Under the pieces are notes generated by a model, which made no database searches, had not been told where the DNA came from, and saw only the letters and a list, made by a program, of their open reading frames with translations. Made by a program: the position numbers and the translations under genes. This document shows positions 7,822 through 16,323 of a stretch of DNA of 64,000 nt, piece by piece; the first letter of the stretch is position 1; each line of letters begins with the position of its first letter. Location of the stretch: the NCBI RefSeq assembly GCF_008704555.1, contig NZ_CP023702.1:4588001-4652000 (forward strand). The letters are read 5' to 3'. The DNA comes from Streptomyces nitrosporeus (GTDB lineage: Bacteria > Actinomycetota > Actinomycetes > Streptomycetales > Streptomycetaceae).

Positions 7822-7862
7822 GGGGCGGCCTCGCGGTTCCGGCTGGTTCCGCTCCGGCCGGT

Positions 7863-7922
7863 CCCGGTGCGGAGGGCCCCGGTGCGGAGGGTCCCGGCCC
7901 GGCCGGTTCCGGTGCGGAGGGT
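7863..7922. repeat. Four tandem 15-bp repeats
   Basis: CCCGGTGCGGAGGGC (7863), CCCGGTGCGGAGGGT (7878), CCCGGCCCGGCCGGT (7893) and TCCGGTGCGGAGGGT (7908) follow one another at an exact 15-bp period in the gap between two convergent genes. The third copy is diverged. Confidence 0.85.
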
Positions 7923-8014
7923 TACGGGTGCGGGGTGGGCCGTCGCCGGGGTGGGCCCGGTGGTGGGGGGGGGTCTCCACCCCGGCGGCGGTCCTGTCCG
8001 TGGTGCGGTGCCCG

Positions 8015-9460
8015 CTACTTGATGCCGAGGAGCTGTTCCAGCGGGTCGATCGCGAAGTAGACGAGGAAGAGCACCGCGGTGCCCCAGAGCAGCCAGTGGA
8101 CTTCCCGGGCCTTGCCCAGGCATGCCTTGATGACGACGTAGGCGATGAAGCCGGCGCCGATGCCGTTGGTGATGGAGTAGGTGAACGGCATGACGACGAT
8201 GGTGAGGAAGGCGGGGACGGCGAGTTCGTAGCGGTCCCAGTCGATGTGCTTGACCTGGGTCATCATCAGGAATCCGACCGCGACGAGGGCGGGGGACGCG
8301 GCCTGCATCGGGACGATGGTGAGGACCGGGGTGAAGAAGAGGGCCAGGGCGAAGAGGCCGCCGGTGACGAGGTTGGCGAAGCCGGTGCGGGCGCCTTCGC
8401 CGACGCCGGCGGCGGACTCGATGTAGGTGGTGGCGGAGGAGGCCGAGGCGGCGCCGCCGGCGACGGCCGCCGCGCCGTCGATCAGCAGGACGCGGCCGAG
8501 CCCCGGGACCTGGCCGCGTTCGTCCAGGAGGCCGGCTTCGGCGGTGACGCCGACGACGGTGCCCATCGTGTCGAAGAAGTCCGACAGGATGAGCGTGAAG
8601 ATGAGCAGGACGACGGTCAGGACACTGATCTGCCCGAAGGAGCCGAACAGGTCGAACTGGCCCAGCAGTCCGAAGTCGGGGGCGGCGACGGGGTTGTCGG
8701 GCATCGAGGGGGCGGTCAGGCCCCAGGTCCTGACGTCGGCGATCGCGTTGACGGCGATGGCGAGGACGGTCATCAGGACGATGCTGATGAGGATGGCGCC
8801 CTTGACCTTGCGGGCGAGCAGGACGACGGTCACGAGTACGCCGAGGCAGAAGACCAGCATGGGCCAGCCGGTGAGGGCGCCGGTGCCGAGCTGGACGGGG
8901 ACGGTGGAGTTCGCCGCGTCCGGGATGCGGGTGACGAACCCGGCGTCGACGAAGCCGATGAAGGCGATGAACAGGCCGATGCCGACGCTGATGGCCTGCT
9001 TGAGTGCCTGAGGGATGGCGTGCATGATCGCCTGGCGCAGGCCGGTCGCCACCAGGACGCAGATCAGCAGGCCTTCGAGCACGATGAGGCCCATGGCCTC
9101 GTCCCAGGCCATCAGGGGGGCGACCTGGTAGGCGACGATGGCGTTGATGCCCAGGCCGGCGGCCAGGGCGAGCGGGAGGTTGCCGCCGACCCCCATGATC
9201 AGGGTCATCACCGCGGCGACGAGCGCGGTGGCGGTGACGAGCTGGACCGGGTCGAGCTGCTCGCCGAACTTGTCCTTCGCGCTGCCGAGGATGATCGGGT
9301 TGAGCACGAGGATGTACGCCATGGTGAAGAAGGTGGCGAACCCGCCGCGTATCTCCCGGCCGTAGGTCGATCCGCGTTCCCTGATGTGGAAGAACCGGTC
9401 GAGGGCGCCGCCGGGTTCGGTCGGCGGGGTATCGGCCGGGCTGGTCTTGCTGGGGTGCAT
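8015..9460 (-). CDS. NCS2-family hypoxanthine/guanine-type permease
   Basis: A 481-residue integral membrane protein of the AzgA/PbuG-like branch of nucleobase:cation symporters. The start MHPSKTSPADTPPTEPGG leads to the family signature GGFATFFTMAYILVLNP at about residue 45, then ALAAGLGINAIVAY and a run of about 12 to 14 helices. Members import hypoxanthine, guanine, adenine or xanthine with protons; the exact base is not decided by sequence alone. The ATG at 9458-9460 is chosen because AGGAGA lies just upstream. A promoter with a dyad symmetric element lies 107-158 bases upstream, suggesting purine-responsive or divergent-gene control. It is divergent from the XRE regulator at 9736. Confidence 0.9.
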   Translation of the reverse strand: MHPSKTSPADTPPTEPGGALDRFFHIRERGSTYGREIRGGFATFFTMAYILVLNPIILGSAKDKFGEQLDPVQLVTATALVAAVMTLIMGVGGNLPLALAAGLGINAIVAYQVAPLMAWDEAMGLIVLEGLLICVLVATGLRQAIMHAIPQALKQAISVGIGLFIAFIGFVDAGFVTRIPDAANSTVPVQLGTGALTGWPMLVFCLGVLVTVVLLARKVKGAILISIVLMTVLAIAVNAIADVRTWGLTAPSMPDNPVAAPDFGLLGQFDLFGSFGQISVLTVVLLIFTLILSDFFDTMGTVVGVTAEAGLLDERGQVPGLGRVLLIDGAAAVAGGAASASSATTYIESAAGVGEGARTGFANLVTGGLFALALFFTPVLTIVPMQAASPALVAVGFLMMTQVKHIDWDRYELAVPAFLTIVVMPFTYSITNGIGAGFIAYVVIKACLGKAREVHWLLWGTAVLFLVYFAIDPLEQLLGIK

Positions 9461-9566
9461 GACTGCGTCTCCTGGGCCTGCAGATGATCGGGGGAAGGGG
9501 GGTCGCCGTTGCCCGGTGCGGGTGACGGGCTGCCCGGGGTACGGGCGGGCGGCGCCTTGCGAGCGG

Positions 9567-9594
9567 ATCATACGTGCCGGAGCCGCTCCTGCAA
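9567..9594 (-). promoter_or_regulatory. Promoter of the purine permease gene
   Basis: On the minus strand TTGCAG (9589-9594) and TATGAT (9567-9572) are separated by 16 bases, a good vegetative-type promoter. It gives a leader of about 100 bases for the permease transcript. Confidence 0.65.
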
Positions 9595-9618
9595 CTGGCG
9601 TGTTTTACAAGACAGTTG
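9592..9618. promoter_or_regulatory. 27-bp dyad over the permease -35 box
   Basis: CAACTG at 9592-9597 and CAGTTG at 9613-9618 are the outer arms of a dyad; inner positions TGT/ACA also pair, giving 10 of 13 symmetric pairs. It overlaps the -35 hexamer of the permease promoter, which is a typical repressor position. Confidence 0.55.
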
Positions 9619-9735
9619 ATGCCCGAAAACCTTCTGTCGGTTCCTACGGAAACGGTGGTGACCTATCCCGCCAAACCGCCATGGGCACGACATCGGCCAT
9701 GGATTTCCGGGTGACGGGCCCCCTACTCTCTGTGC

Positions 9736-10416
9736 GTGCATCCACCGCTCCCCTTCAACGCGCGCGCTGCCCGGGCCCTGCGTGAAAAGCTCGGGATGGC
9801 CCCCGGTCACGTCGCCTACGGCATGCGGGCCTCCTTCGGGACGGCCCATGTCACGCCCGAGCACGTCGAGGCGTGGGAACGCGGCACGGCCCTGCCCGAC
9901 GCGGGCGAGGTCGCGGCCCTCGCGGGTGCCCTGTGGTGTCATCCCAGCGAACTCATGGGCCGCCCGCGCACCTTGCGTGAGCACCGCATCGCCCGCGGGA
10001 TCCCGGCGGAGGACGTCGCCCGCGGTACGGGCCTGCGCCTCGACGCCTACCACCACATGGAGGAGACGGGCCGGTGGACCGGTGACAAGAGGCAGTCCGC
10101 GAAGCTGGGCGCCCTCCTCCAGCTGCCCCCGCGGGACTTCATCGCCGTCACCGGTCTGGAGGGCGAACTCGCCCGCCTCCTCACCGAGGCGGTCACCACC
10201 CGGTGGCAGGCCCACGTCCGGGCCGTGGCCAGACTCATCTCGATGGAGCGCAAGCAGCTGCACGGGCCCCTGGACGCCATGTACCACGAGTACCAGGCCC
10301 TGATGACGGCCACGCTCAGCCGGGCCGGCGGCACCACCGCCTCCGGCGAGGACGGGCGGCGCTACCTGGAGGAGATCGTCGACCACTTCTGGACCCGGCT
10401 CCCGGACCAGCCGTAG
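9736..10416 (+). CDS. XRE-type helix-turn-helix regulator
   Basis: A 226-residue cytoplasmic protein with two Cro/CI-like HTH units. Residues about 8-67 read RAARALREKLGMAPGHVAYG, then VEAWERGTALPDAGEVAALA. Residues about 78-130 read TLREHRIARGIPAEDVARGT, then GDKRQSAKLGALLQL. The C-terminal third is helical and unassigned, with a conserved-looking HARAVARLISMERKQLHGPL-like stretch (HVRAVARLISMERKQLHG). The start is GTG at 9736, with TACTCT (9724-9729) six bases before it, so the message is probably leaderless. It is divergent from the purine permease and could bind the dyad between them, but there is no direct evidence for that. Confidence 0.8.
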   Translation: MHPPLPFNARAARALREKLGMAPGHVAYGMRASFGTAHVTPEHVEAWERGTALPDAGEVAALAGALWCHPSELMGRPRTLREHRIARGIPAEDVARGTGLRLDAYHHMEETGRWTGDKRQSAKLGALLQLPPRDFIAVTGLEGELARLLTEAVTTRWQAHVRAVARLISMERKQLHGPLDAMYHEYQALMTATLSRAGGTTASGEDGRRYLEEIVDHFWTRLPDQP

Positions 10417-10490
10417 GCCGCGCGCCCGGGGGCCGGTCCGGTGGCCGGGCACGGGCGGACCGGGCCGCCCGGCCGGCACCGGCGGCCGGT

Positions 10491-12296
10491 TCAGTCCGCG
10501 GCGGCCGGGGTGGTGTCCTCGTGCTCGGCCAGGACGGGGAAGCGGCGCGGCGCCATGAACACCAGGACCAGGAGCGCCAGTACGGCCGCCACGGCCGCGC
10601 CGGTGAAGACGTGGTCGACGGCCGTGTCGACGGCGCGGCGCAGATGGTCGGTCGCGGCGCCGGTCAGCGCCGCGGGATCCTCCAGGGCGTGGGAGACGCC
10701 GTCGAGGTCCCCGGGCAGCCCGGGGACGGGTGCGTCGGTGAGCCGGGCCGCGAGCGCGGTGTTGGCGACCGCCCCGAAGAGCGCGGCGCCCAGGCTCTGG
10801 CCGACCTGGCGGCAGAAGAGTACGGAAGCCGTCGTGGTGCCCCGCTCGGACCAGCCGACCGTGGACTGGACGCCCACGATCAGCGGGAGCTGGAAGAGGC
10901 CGAGGGCGGCGCCCAGCAGCAGCATCAGCAGGGCGGGGTGCCAGGCGGAGCCGGGGTAGGGCAGCAGCGGGAAGGCGAGCAGCACGAGCAGGGCGCCGGT
11001 CATTCCGGTGATCGCGGTGCGGCGGAAGCCGATGCGGTTGTAGACGCGGTCGGCGAGGGCGGCGGAGACGGGCCAGCTGAGGGTCATGACGGAGAGGACG
11101 AAGCCGGCGGCGATCGGGCCGAGTCCGAGTACCGACTGCGCGTAGGTCGGCAGGAAGACGGTGGGCGCGATCATCAGCAGGCCCATCGCGCCGAGGGCGA
11201 GGTTGACCGAGGCGATGGTGCGGCGGCGCCAGACCCAGCCGGGTATGACGGGTTCGGCGGCGCGCCGTTCGATGAGGACGGTCAGGGCGGCCAGTGCGAG
11301 GCTCGCGCCGATCAGGGCGAGGGAGGGGGCGGACAGCCAGGGCCAGGCGACCCCGCCCTGCACGAGCGTGGTCAGCACCAGCGCTCCGGTGGCGAACACG
11401 GCGAGTGCGCCCGCCCAGTCGACGCGGGGGCGCGGGGTGGTGCGGGAGCGGGCGGGTTCGTGGAGGTGGCGCAGTACCAGCCAGAGGGCGAAGGCCCCGA
11501 TCGGCAGGTTGATGAGGAAGATCCAGCGCCAGTCGGCGTAGGCGGCGAGGAGGCCGCCGACGGCGGGCCCGGCGACGGCCGAGCCGGCCCAGACGGTGGA
11601 CAGCCGGGCCTGGATCCTGGGGCGTTCCTTCAGGGGGTAGAGGTCTGCGGCGATGGTCTGCACGGTGCCCTGGAGGGCGCCGCCGCCGAGGCCCTGGACG
11701 ACCCGGAACGCGATCAGGGCGGCCATGTTCCAGGCGGCGGCGCAGAGCAGGGAGCCGGCGAGGAAGAGGACGATGCCCGCGAGGAGGACGGGCTTGCGGC
11801 CGAAGGTGTCGGAGAGCTTCCCGTAGACGGGCAGGGTGACGGTGACGGCGAGGAGGTAGCCGGAGAACAGCCAGGAGAACACGGCGAACCCGCCGAGGTC
11901 GCCGACGATCTGCGGGACCGCGGTGGCGACGATGGTGCCGTCGATCGCGGCGAGTCCCATGACGAGCATGAGTGCGGCGGCGACGGGCCGGCGGCGGTCG
12001 CGGTCGTCTGTCGGGGCCGCCGGGGCCGCCGGGGCCGCGCGGGTCGCCGGGGTGGCCCGGGCCGTCCGGGTGCCGTCGCGTCCGGGCGCCGTCGCGGCCG
12101 TGCCGTCGGGGCCGGGCGCGGGCGCGGTGGTGCCGTCCGGGGCCGGGGCGGGGGAGGCGTCCGGCGGGGTGCCGCCGCCCGGCGGCCCGCCGCCGGCGCC
12201 GCTCGTCCCGCCCGCCCCGCCCGCTTCGCCGGTGCCGCTCGTACCGGCTGTGCCGGCGGCGCCGCTCGTACCGGCTGTGTCGTCCGCACTGTTCAT
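10491..12296 (-). CDS. 14-TM MFS drug-efflux transporter (DHA2/EmrB-QacA type)
   Basis: A 601-residue exporter. After an N-terminal low-complexity stretch of about 95 residues, rich in Gly, Ala, Thr and Pro, come fourteen hydrophobic helices with DHA2 marks: LAAIDGTIVATAVPQIVGDL in helix 1 (motif D1 with the conserved Asp) and GKLSDTFGRKPVLLAG as motif A between helices 2 and 3. The Gly-rich motif C region is also present. Such proteins expel toxic compounds or natural products with protons; the substrate is unknown. The ATG at 12294-12296 follows a GGGGGGC stretch; a GTG 17 codons upstream is less likely. The gene is convergent with the XRE regulator. No TetR partner lies next to it. Confidence 0.88.
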   Translation of the reverse strand: MNSADDTAGTSGAAGTAGTSGTGEAGGAGGTSGAGGGPPGGGTPPDASPAPAPDGTTAPAPGPDGTAATAPGRDGTRTARATPATRAAPAAPAAPTDDRDRRRPVAAALMLVMGLAAIDGTIVATAVPQIVGDLGGFAVFSWLFSGYLLAVTVTLPVYGKLSDTFGRKPVLLAGIVLFLAGSLLCAAAWNMAALIAFRVVQGLGGGALQGTVQTIAADLYPLKERPRIQARLSTVWAGSAVAGPAVGGLLAAYADWRWIFLINLPIGAFALWLVLRHLHEPARSRTTPRPRVDWAGALAVFATGALVLTTLVQGGVAWPWLSAPSLALIGASLALAALTVLIERRAAEPVIPGWVWRRRTIASVNLALGAMGLLMIAPTVFLPTYAQSVLGLGPIAAGFVLSVMTLSWPVSAALADRVYNRIGFRRTAITGMTGALLVLLAFPLLPYPGSAWHPALLMLLLGAALGLFQLPLIVGVQSTVGWSERGTTTASVLFCRQVGQSLGAALFGAVANTALAARLTDAPVPGLPGDLDGVSHALEDPAALTGAATDHLRRAVDTAVDHVFTGAAVAAVLALLVLVFMAPRRFPVLAEHEDTTPAAAD

Positions 12297-12704
12297 GCCG
12301 CCCCCCACAGGACTTCCTTCACTGTGCACGCACTTTCCGGGGGTCACTGTCTCACCGCGGGCGGCGCGGCGGGTACGGAGGACCGGTGGCTGAGACCCCC
12401 TACTCAGGACCGTCTCCAGGAGCCCGGACCCCTAGGGGAGTTGCCGTATTCCGCCCCGGGGGGCGTTCCTCCCGGCGGAGGACGTGCCGGGGCGGCCGCG
12501 TTCCTTAACGTGTTCTTACACCGCAACGTGTTCACGCGCCGCAACGCGCTCCCGCACCGCCGGTGCGGCTGACCACAGCGGACCGGGTGGGGAAAACCCC
12601 ACCGGAAGACTGCGCCGGGCACCAGCGCGCCGGACCCCCCTCGCGGACAAGACTCGGAACGTACACCGAGACGTCCAGGCACTGACCGACATAGGAGACT
12701 TACC
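12297..12704. other. Divergent promoter region, 408 bp, no gene
   Basis: Separates the MFS exporter and the ABC operon. It holds three 18-bp tandem repeats (described separately) and a leader of the ABC operon; no plausible coding frame with normal codon use is seen. Confidence 0.6.
12507..12560. repeat. Three tandem 18-bp repeats upstream of the ABC operon
   Basis: Copies begin at 12507, 12525 and 12543. Each starts AACG(T/C)G(T/C)TC and ends CC(G)C; copies 1 and 2 share AACGTGTTC exactly and copy 3 reads AACGCGCTC. The exact 18-bp phasing, close to two helical turns, suggests stacked binding sites for a regulator. Confidence 0.75.
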
Positions 12705-13493
12705 GTGACAACGGCTGTGACCATTCCCAGGCACGGGGACACTGGAGGGCTTACGGCCGTCGCCGCACGAGCGCGGCAGGTCGTCAAGGCGTACGGGGCG
12801 GGGGAGACCCGGGTCGTGGCGCTCGACCACGTCGATGTGGACATCGCCCGCGGCGAGTTCACGGCGATCATGGGGCCGTCGGGGTCCGGCAAGTCGACGC
12901 TGATGCACTGCCTGGCCGGCCTGGACACCGTGACCTCCGGGCAGATCCACCTCGCCGACACCGAGATCACCGGGCTGAAGGACAAGAAGCTCACACAGCT
13001 GCGCCGGGACCGGATCGGTTTCATCTTCCAGGCGTTCAACCTGCTGCCGACGCTGAACGCGCTGGAGAACATCACCCTGCCGATGGACATCGCGGGCCGC
13101 AGGCCGGACGCCGGCTGGCTGGACCAGGTCGTGGAGACCGTGGGCCTCGCCGGGCGTCTGAAGCACCGGCCCACCCAGCTCTCCGGCGGTCAGCAGCAGC
13201 GGGTCGCGGTGGCCCGGGCGCTGGCCGCCCGCCCCGAGATCATCTTCGGTGACGAGCCCACCGGGAACCTGGACTCGCGGGCCGGTGCCGAGGTGCTGTC
13301 CTTCCTCCGCAAGTCGGTCGACGAGCTCGGCCAGACCATCGTCATGGTCACCCACGACCCGGTGGCCGCCTCCTACGCGGACCGGGTGCTCTACCTCGCC
13401 GACGGATCGATCGTCGACGAGATGCGTGACCCGACGGCCGAGCAGGTCCTGGACCGCATGAAGGACTTCGACGCGCGCGGGCGGACGTCATGA
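12705..13493 (+). CDS. ABC transporter ATP-binding subunit (MacB/LolD type)
   Basis: A 262-residue ATPase of the lipoprotein-release/MacB class. Walker A is GPSGSGKST (about residues 56-64), then the Q loop FIFQAFNLLPTLNALENI, the signature LSGGQQQRVAVARAL and Walker B IIFGDEPTGNLDSR. GTG at 12705 follows AGGAGA at good spacing. Its stop overlaps the ATG of the FtsX-type permease by four bases (ATGA), so the two are translationally coupled. Such pairs act as mechanotransmission machines that move lipoproteins, peptides or antibiotics, or sense cell-wall stress, rather than as classic importers. It is close in sequence to the ATPase at 47629, so the two pairs are paralogues. Confidence 0.93.
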   Translation: MTTAVTIPRHGDTGGLTAVAARARQVVKAYGAGETRVVALDHVDVDIARGEFTAIMGPSGSGKSTLMHCLAGLDTVTSGQIHLADTEITGLKDKKLTQLRRDRIGFIFQAFNLLPTLNALENITLPMDIAGRRPDAGWLDQVVETVGLAGRLKHRPTQLSGGQQQRVAVARALAARPEIIFGDEPTGNLDSRAGAEVLSFLRKSVDELGQTIVMVTHDPVAASYADRVLYLADGSIVDEMRDPTAEQVLDRMKDFDARGRTS

Positions 13494-16072
13494 CCGTCTG
13501 GAAGACCTCCGTGCGCAACTTCCTCGCGCACAAGGGGCGGATGGCGCTGTCGGCCGTCGCCGTCCTGCTGTCGGTGGCGTTCGTCTGCGGGACGCTCGTC
13601 TTCACCGACACGATGAACACCACGTTCGACAAGCTCTTCGCGGTGGCGTCCTCCGACGTCACCGTCAGCCCGAAGGCGGCCGGCGAGGCCGACGAACTGC
13701 CCGGGAACGGCCGGCCCGCGACCCTTCCCGCCTCGGTCGTCGAGCAGGTGAAGAAGGCCGACGGGGTGCAGGACGCCGAAGGCGGCGTGATGAGCATGTC
13801 CGTCACCGTCGTCGACCGCCACAACGAGAACATGGGCTCCGAGACCGGTGCCCCGACGATCGCCGGCAACTGGACGCGCAACGACCTGCGTTCGATGGAG
13901 ATCACCTCCGGCCACGCCCCGCGCGGGCCCACCGAGGTCATGGTCGACGCCGACACCGCCGAGAAGCACCGCCTGGAACTGGGCGACGAACTGCGCACCG
14001 TCGCGGTCACCGGTGAAATCCGGGCGAAGATCAGCGGCATCGCCACGTTCACCGTGACCAACCCCGGTGCCGCGGCCGTGTTCTTCGACACCGCCACCGC
14101 GCAGGAGGAACTGCTCGGCGGGGCCGGCCTGTTCACCCACGTCAACGTCACCGCCCGGCCGGGTGTCGGGGACGACCGGCTGAAGGAGGACGTCGCCTCC
14201 GCCCTCGGCGGCGCCGGCACGTACAAGCTGCAGACGCAGAAGGAGGCGGCCGAGGCCAACAAGGACTCCATGGGCTCCTTCCTGGACGTGATGAAGTACG
14301 CGATGCTCGGCTTCGCCGGGATCGCCTTCCTCGTCGGCATCTTCCTGATCGTCAACACCTTCTCGATGCTGGTGGCCCAGCGGACCCGTGAGATCGGCCT
14401 GATGCGGGCGATCGGGTCCAGCCGCAAGCAGGTCAACCGGTCGGTGCTGGTCGAGGCGGTACTCCTCGGCGTCGTCGGGTCGGTCCTCGGGGTGGGCGCC
14501 GGGGTCGGGCTCGCCGTCGGGCTGATGAAGATGATGGGCGCCATGGGCATGGAGCTGTCCACCGAGGACCTCACCGTCGCCTGGACGACCCCGGTGACCG
14601 GCCTGGTGCTCGGTGTCGTGGTGACCGTCCTCGCCGCCTACATCCCGGCGCGCCGGGCCGGGAAGGTCTCCCCGATGGCGGCCCTGCGGGACGCCGGGAC
14701 CCCCGCGGACGCCAGGTCCGGCTGGGTCAGGGCCGGTATCGGCCTGGTCCTCACCGGGGCCGGCGCCGCCGGGCTCTGGGCGACGGCGCGGGCCGACGAG
14801 GCGGGCGAGGGCTCGCTCTACCTCGGCCTGGGCGTGGTCCTCACCCTGATCGGCTTCATCGTGATCGGCCCGCTGCTCGCCGGGATCGTCGTACGGGCGC
14901 TGAGCGTCGTCGTGCTCAGGCTGTTCGGACCGGTCGGACGGCTCGCGGAACGCAACGCGCTGCGCAACCCCCGGCGCACCGGGGCGACGGGTGCCGCGCT
15001 GATGATCGGCCTCGCGCTGGTGGCGTGCCTGTCGGTCGTCGGCTCCTCGATGGTCGCCTCGGCCACCGACGAGCTGGACAAGTCGGTCGGTACCGACTTC
15101 ATCGTCCAGTCGGGCACCGGCCAGCTGATCGTGCCGCAGGCCGCGGAGGCGATCGAGGAGGTCCCGTCCGTCGAGTACGTCACCCACTACAAGGTCCTCA
15201 AGGCGAAGCTCACCAACCCCGACGGCTCCTCGGGGGAGGAGCACGTCACCGCCGCCGACCCGACGTACCCGAAGGACCTGCGGCGCGAGACCGTCGCCGG
15301 TGACCTGGCGAAGGCGTACGGCGAGAACGCGATGTCGGTCGGCTCGGACTACGCCGCCGCGCACGGGATCGAGGCGGGGGACAGGATCACCGTCGCCTTC
15401 GAGGCAGGGAGGACGGCGGAGCTGGAGGTCGCCGCGATCACCTCGGACGACACCAGCGTGGACCAGGGCGCGATGTACATCAGCACCGCGACCGCCGGAC
15501 GGTACGTGTCCGCGGAGGACCTGCCGGCGGACATGATCATGTTCGCCTCCGCCGTGGACGGCAAGGAGAAGGAGGCGTACGAGGCCCTCCAGGAGGCGCT
15601 CGCCCCCTACCCGCAGTACAAGGTGCAGAATCAGGCCGACTTCAAGCAGGACCTGAAGGACCAGATCGGCCAGCTGCTGAACATCGTGTACGGCCTGCTG
15701 GCCCTGGCGATCATCGTCGCGGTGCTGGGCGTGGTGAACACCCTGGCCCTCTCGGTGGTCGAGCGGACCCGTGAGATCGGCCTGATGCGGGCGATCGGCC
15801 TCTCCCGGCGCCAGCTGCGCCGGATGATCCGGCTGGAATCCGTGGTCATCGCCCTGTTCGGCGCGCTGCTGGGCCTCGGGCTGGGGATGGGCTGGGGGAC
15901 GTCCGCCCAGAAGCTGCTGGCCCTGGAGGGCCTGGGCGTCCTGGAGATCCCGTGGCCGACGATCCTCACCGTGTTCGTCGCCTCGGCCTTCGTCGGACTG
16001 TTCGCCGCGCTGGTCCCGGCCTTCCGGGCGGGCCGGATGAACGTCCTGAACGCGATCGCCACCGACGGGTGA
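13490..16072 (+). CDS. FtsX/MacB-type ABC permease
   Basis: An 860-residue permease with duplicated FtsX architecture. A first helix at residues 15-38 (GRMALSAVAVLLSVAFVCGT) is followed by a MacB-like extracellular domain, three helices from about 265 (YAMLGFAGIAFLVGIFLIVN), a further pair, a second extracellular domain, and three closing helices. The phrase RTREIGLMRAIG occurs in both halves, the cytoplasmic contact to the ATPase. The substrate is unknown; the large ectodomains suggest contact with envelope components. It is coupled to the ATPase gene by a four-base overlap. The second permease of this kind at 45043 has the same layout. Confidence 0.92.
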   Translation: MTVWKTSVRNFLAHKGRMALSAVAVLLSVAFVCGTLVFTDTMNTTFDKLFAVASSDVTVSPKAAGEADELPGNGRPATLPASVVEQVKKADGVQDAEGGVMSMSVTVVDRHNENMGSETGAPTIAGNWTRNDLRSMEITSGHAPRGPTEVMVDADTAEKHRLELGDELRTVAVTGEIRAKISGIATFTVTNPGAAAVFFDTATAQEELLGGAGLFTHVNVTARPGVGDDRLKEDVASALGGAGTYKLQTQKEAAEANKDSMGSFLDVMKYAMLGFAGIAFLVGIFLIVNTFSMLVAQRTREIGLMRAIGSSRKQVNRSVLVEAVLLGVVGSVLGVGAGVGLAVGLMKMMGAMGMELSTEDLTVAWTTPVTGLVLGVVVTVLAAYIPARRAGKVSPMAALRDAGTPADARSGWVRAGIGLVLTGAGAAGLWATARADEAGEGSLYLGLGVVLTLIGFIVIGPLLAGIVVRALSVVVLRLFGPVGRLAERNALRNPRRTGATGAALMIGLALVACLSVVGSSMVASATDELDKSVGTDFIVQSGTGQLIVPQAAEAIEEVPSVEYVTHYKVLKAKLTNPDGSSGEEHVTAADPTYPKDLRRETVAGDLAKAYGENAMSVGSDYAAAHGIEAGDRITVAFEAGRTAELEVAAITSDDTSVDQGAMYISTATAGRYVSAEDLPADMIMFASAVDGKEKEAYEALQEALAPYPQYKVQNQADFKQDLKDQIGQLLNIVYGLLALAIIVAVLGVVNTLALSVVERTREIGLMRAIGLSRRQLRRMIRLESVVIALFGALLGLGLGMGWGTSAQKLLALEGLGVLEIPWPTILTVFVASAFVGLFAALVPAFRAGRMNVLNAIATDG

Positions 16073-16133
16073 GGCGGATGCCGTGAGACCGCTCCGCCGC
16101 CCCCGGCGGGGCAGCCCTTAGGATGGCCGGGCC

Positions 16134-16167
16134 GGCCCCGGGACGTTCCTCCAAACGTCCCGGGGCC
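16134..16167. terminator. Strong hairpin terminator after the ABC operon
   Basis: GGCCCCGGGACGTT (16134-16147) pairs perfectly with AACGTCCCGGGGCC (16154-16167) around a six-base loop, 61 bases after the permease stop. There is no T tract, as is common for GC-rich actinomycetes. Confidence 0.8.
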
Positions 16168-16323
16168 GCTCGCGTCGGGACACCGCCCGGACGGTACCGC
16201 TGTCCGGGCGGCGACGTTCCCTCGCGCGGGTGACACACCGGCGTCGTAGGCTGGGAACCCCCGGCCCGTTCCACGTGTCGGGCCCTTCGCGTTGCTCACT
16301 CGCCACACCGGACGGAAACCTTC

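Noticed and set aside
7928..9487. Long Asp/Glu/Gly-rich plus-strand frame opposite the purine permease
   Set aside because: Composition is the expected antisense image of a membrane protein; no start context or domain.
12540..12708. Plus-strand frame starting at 12484 as an upstream gene of the ABC operon
   Set aside because: It overlaps the 18-bp repeats and the leader, ends on the ATPase start and lacks a ribosome site.
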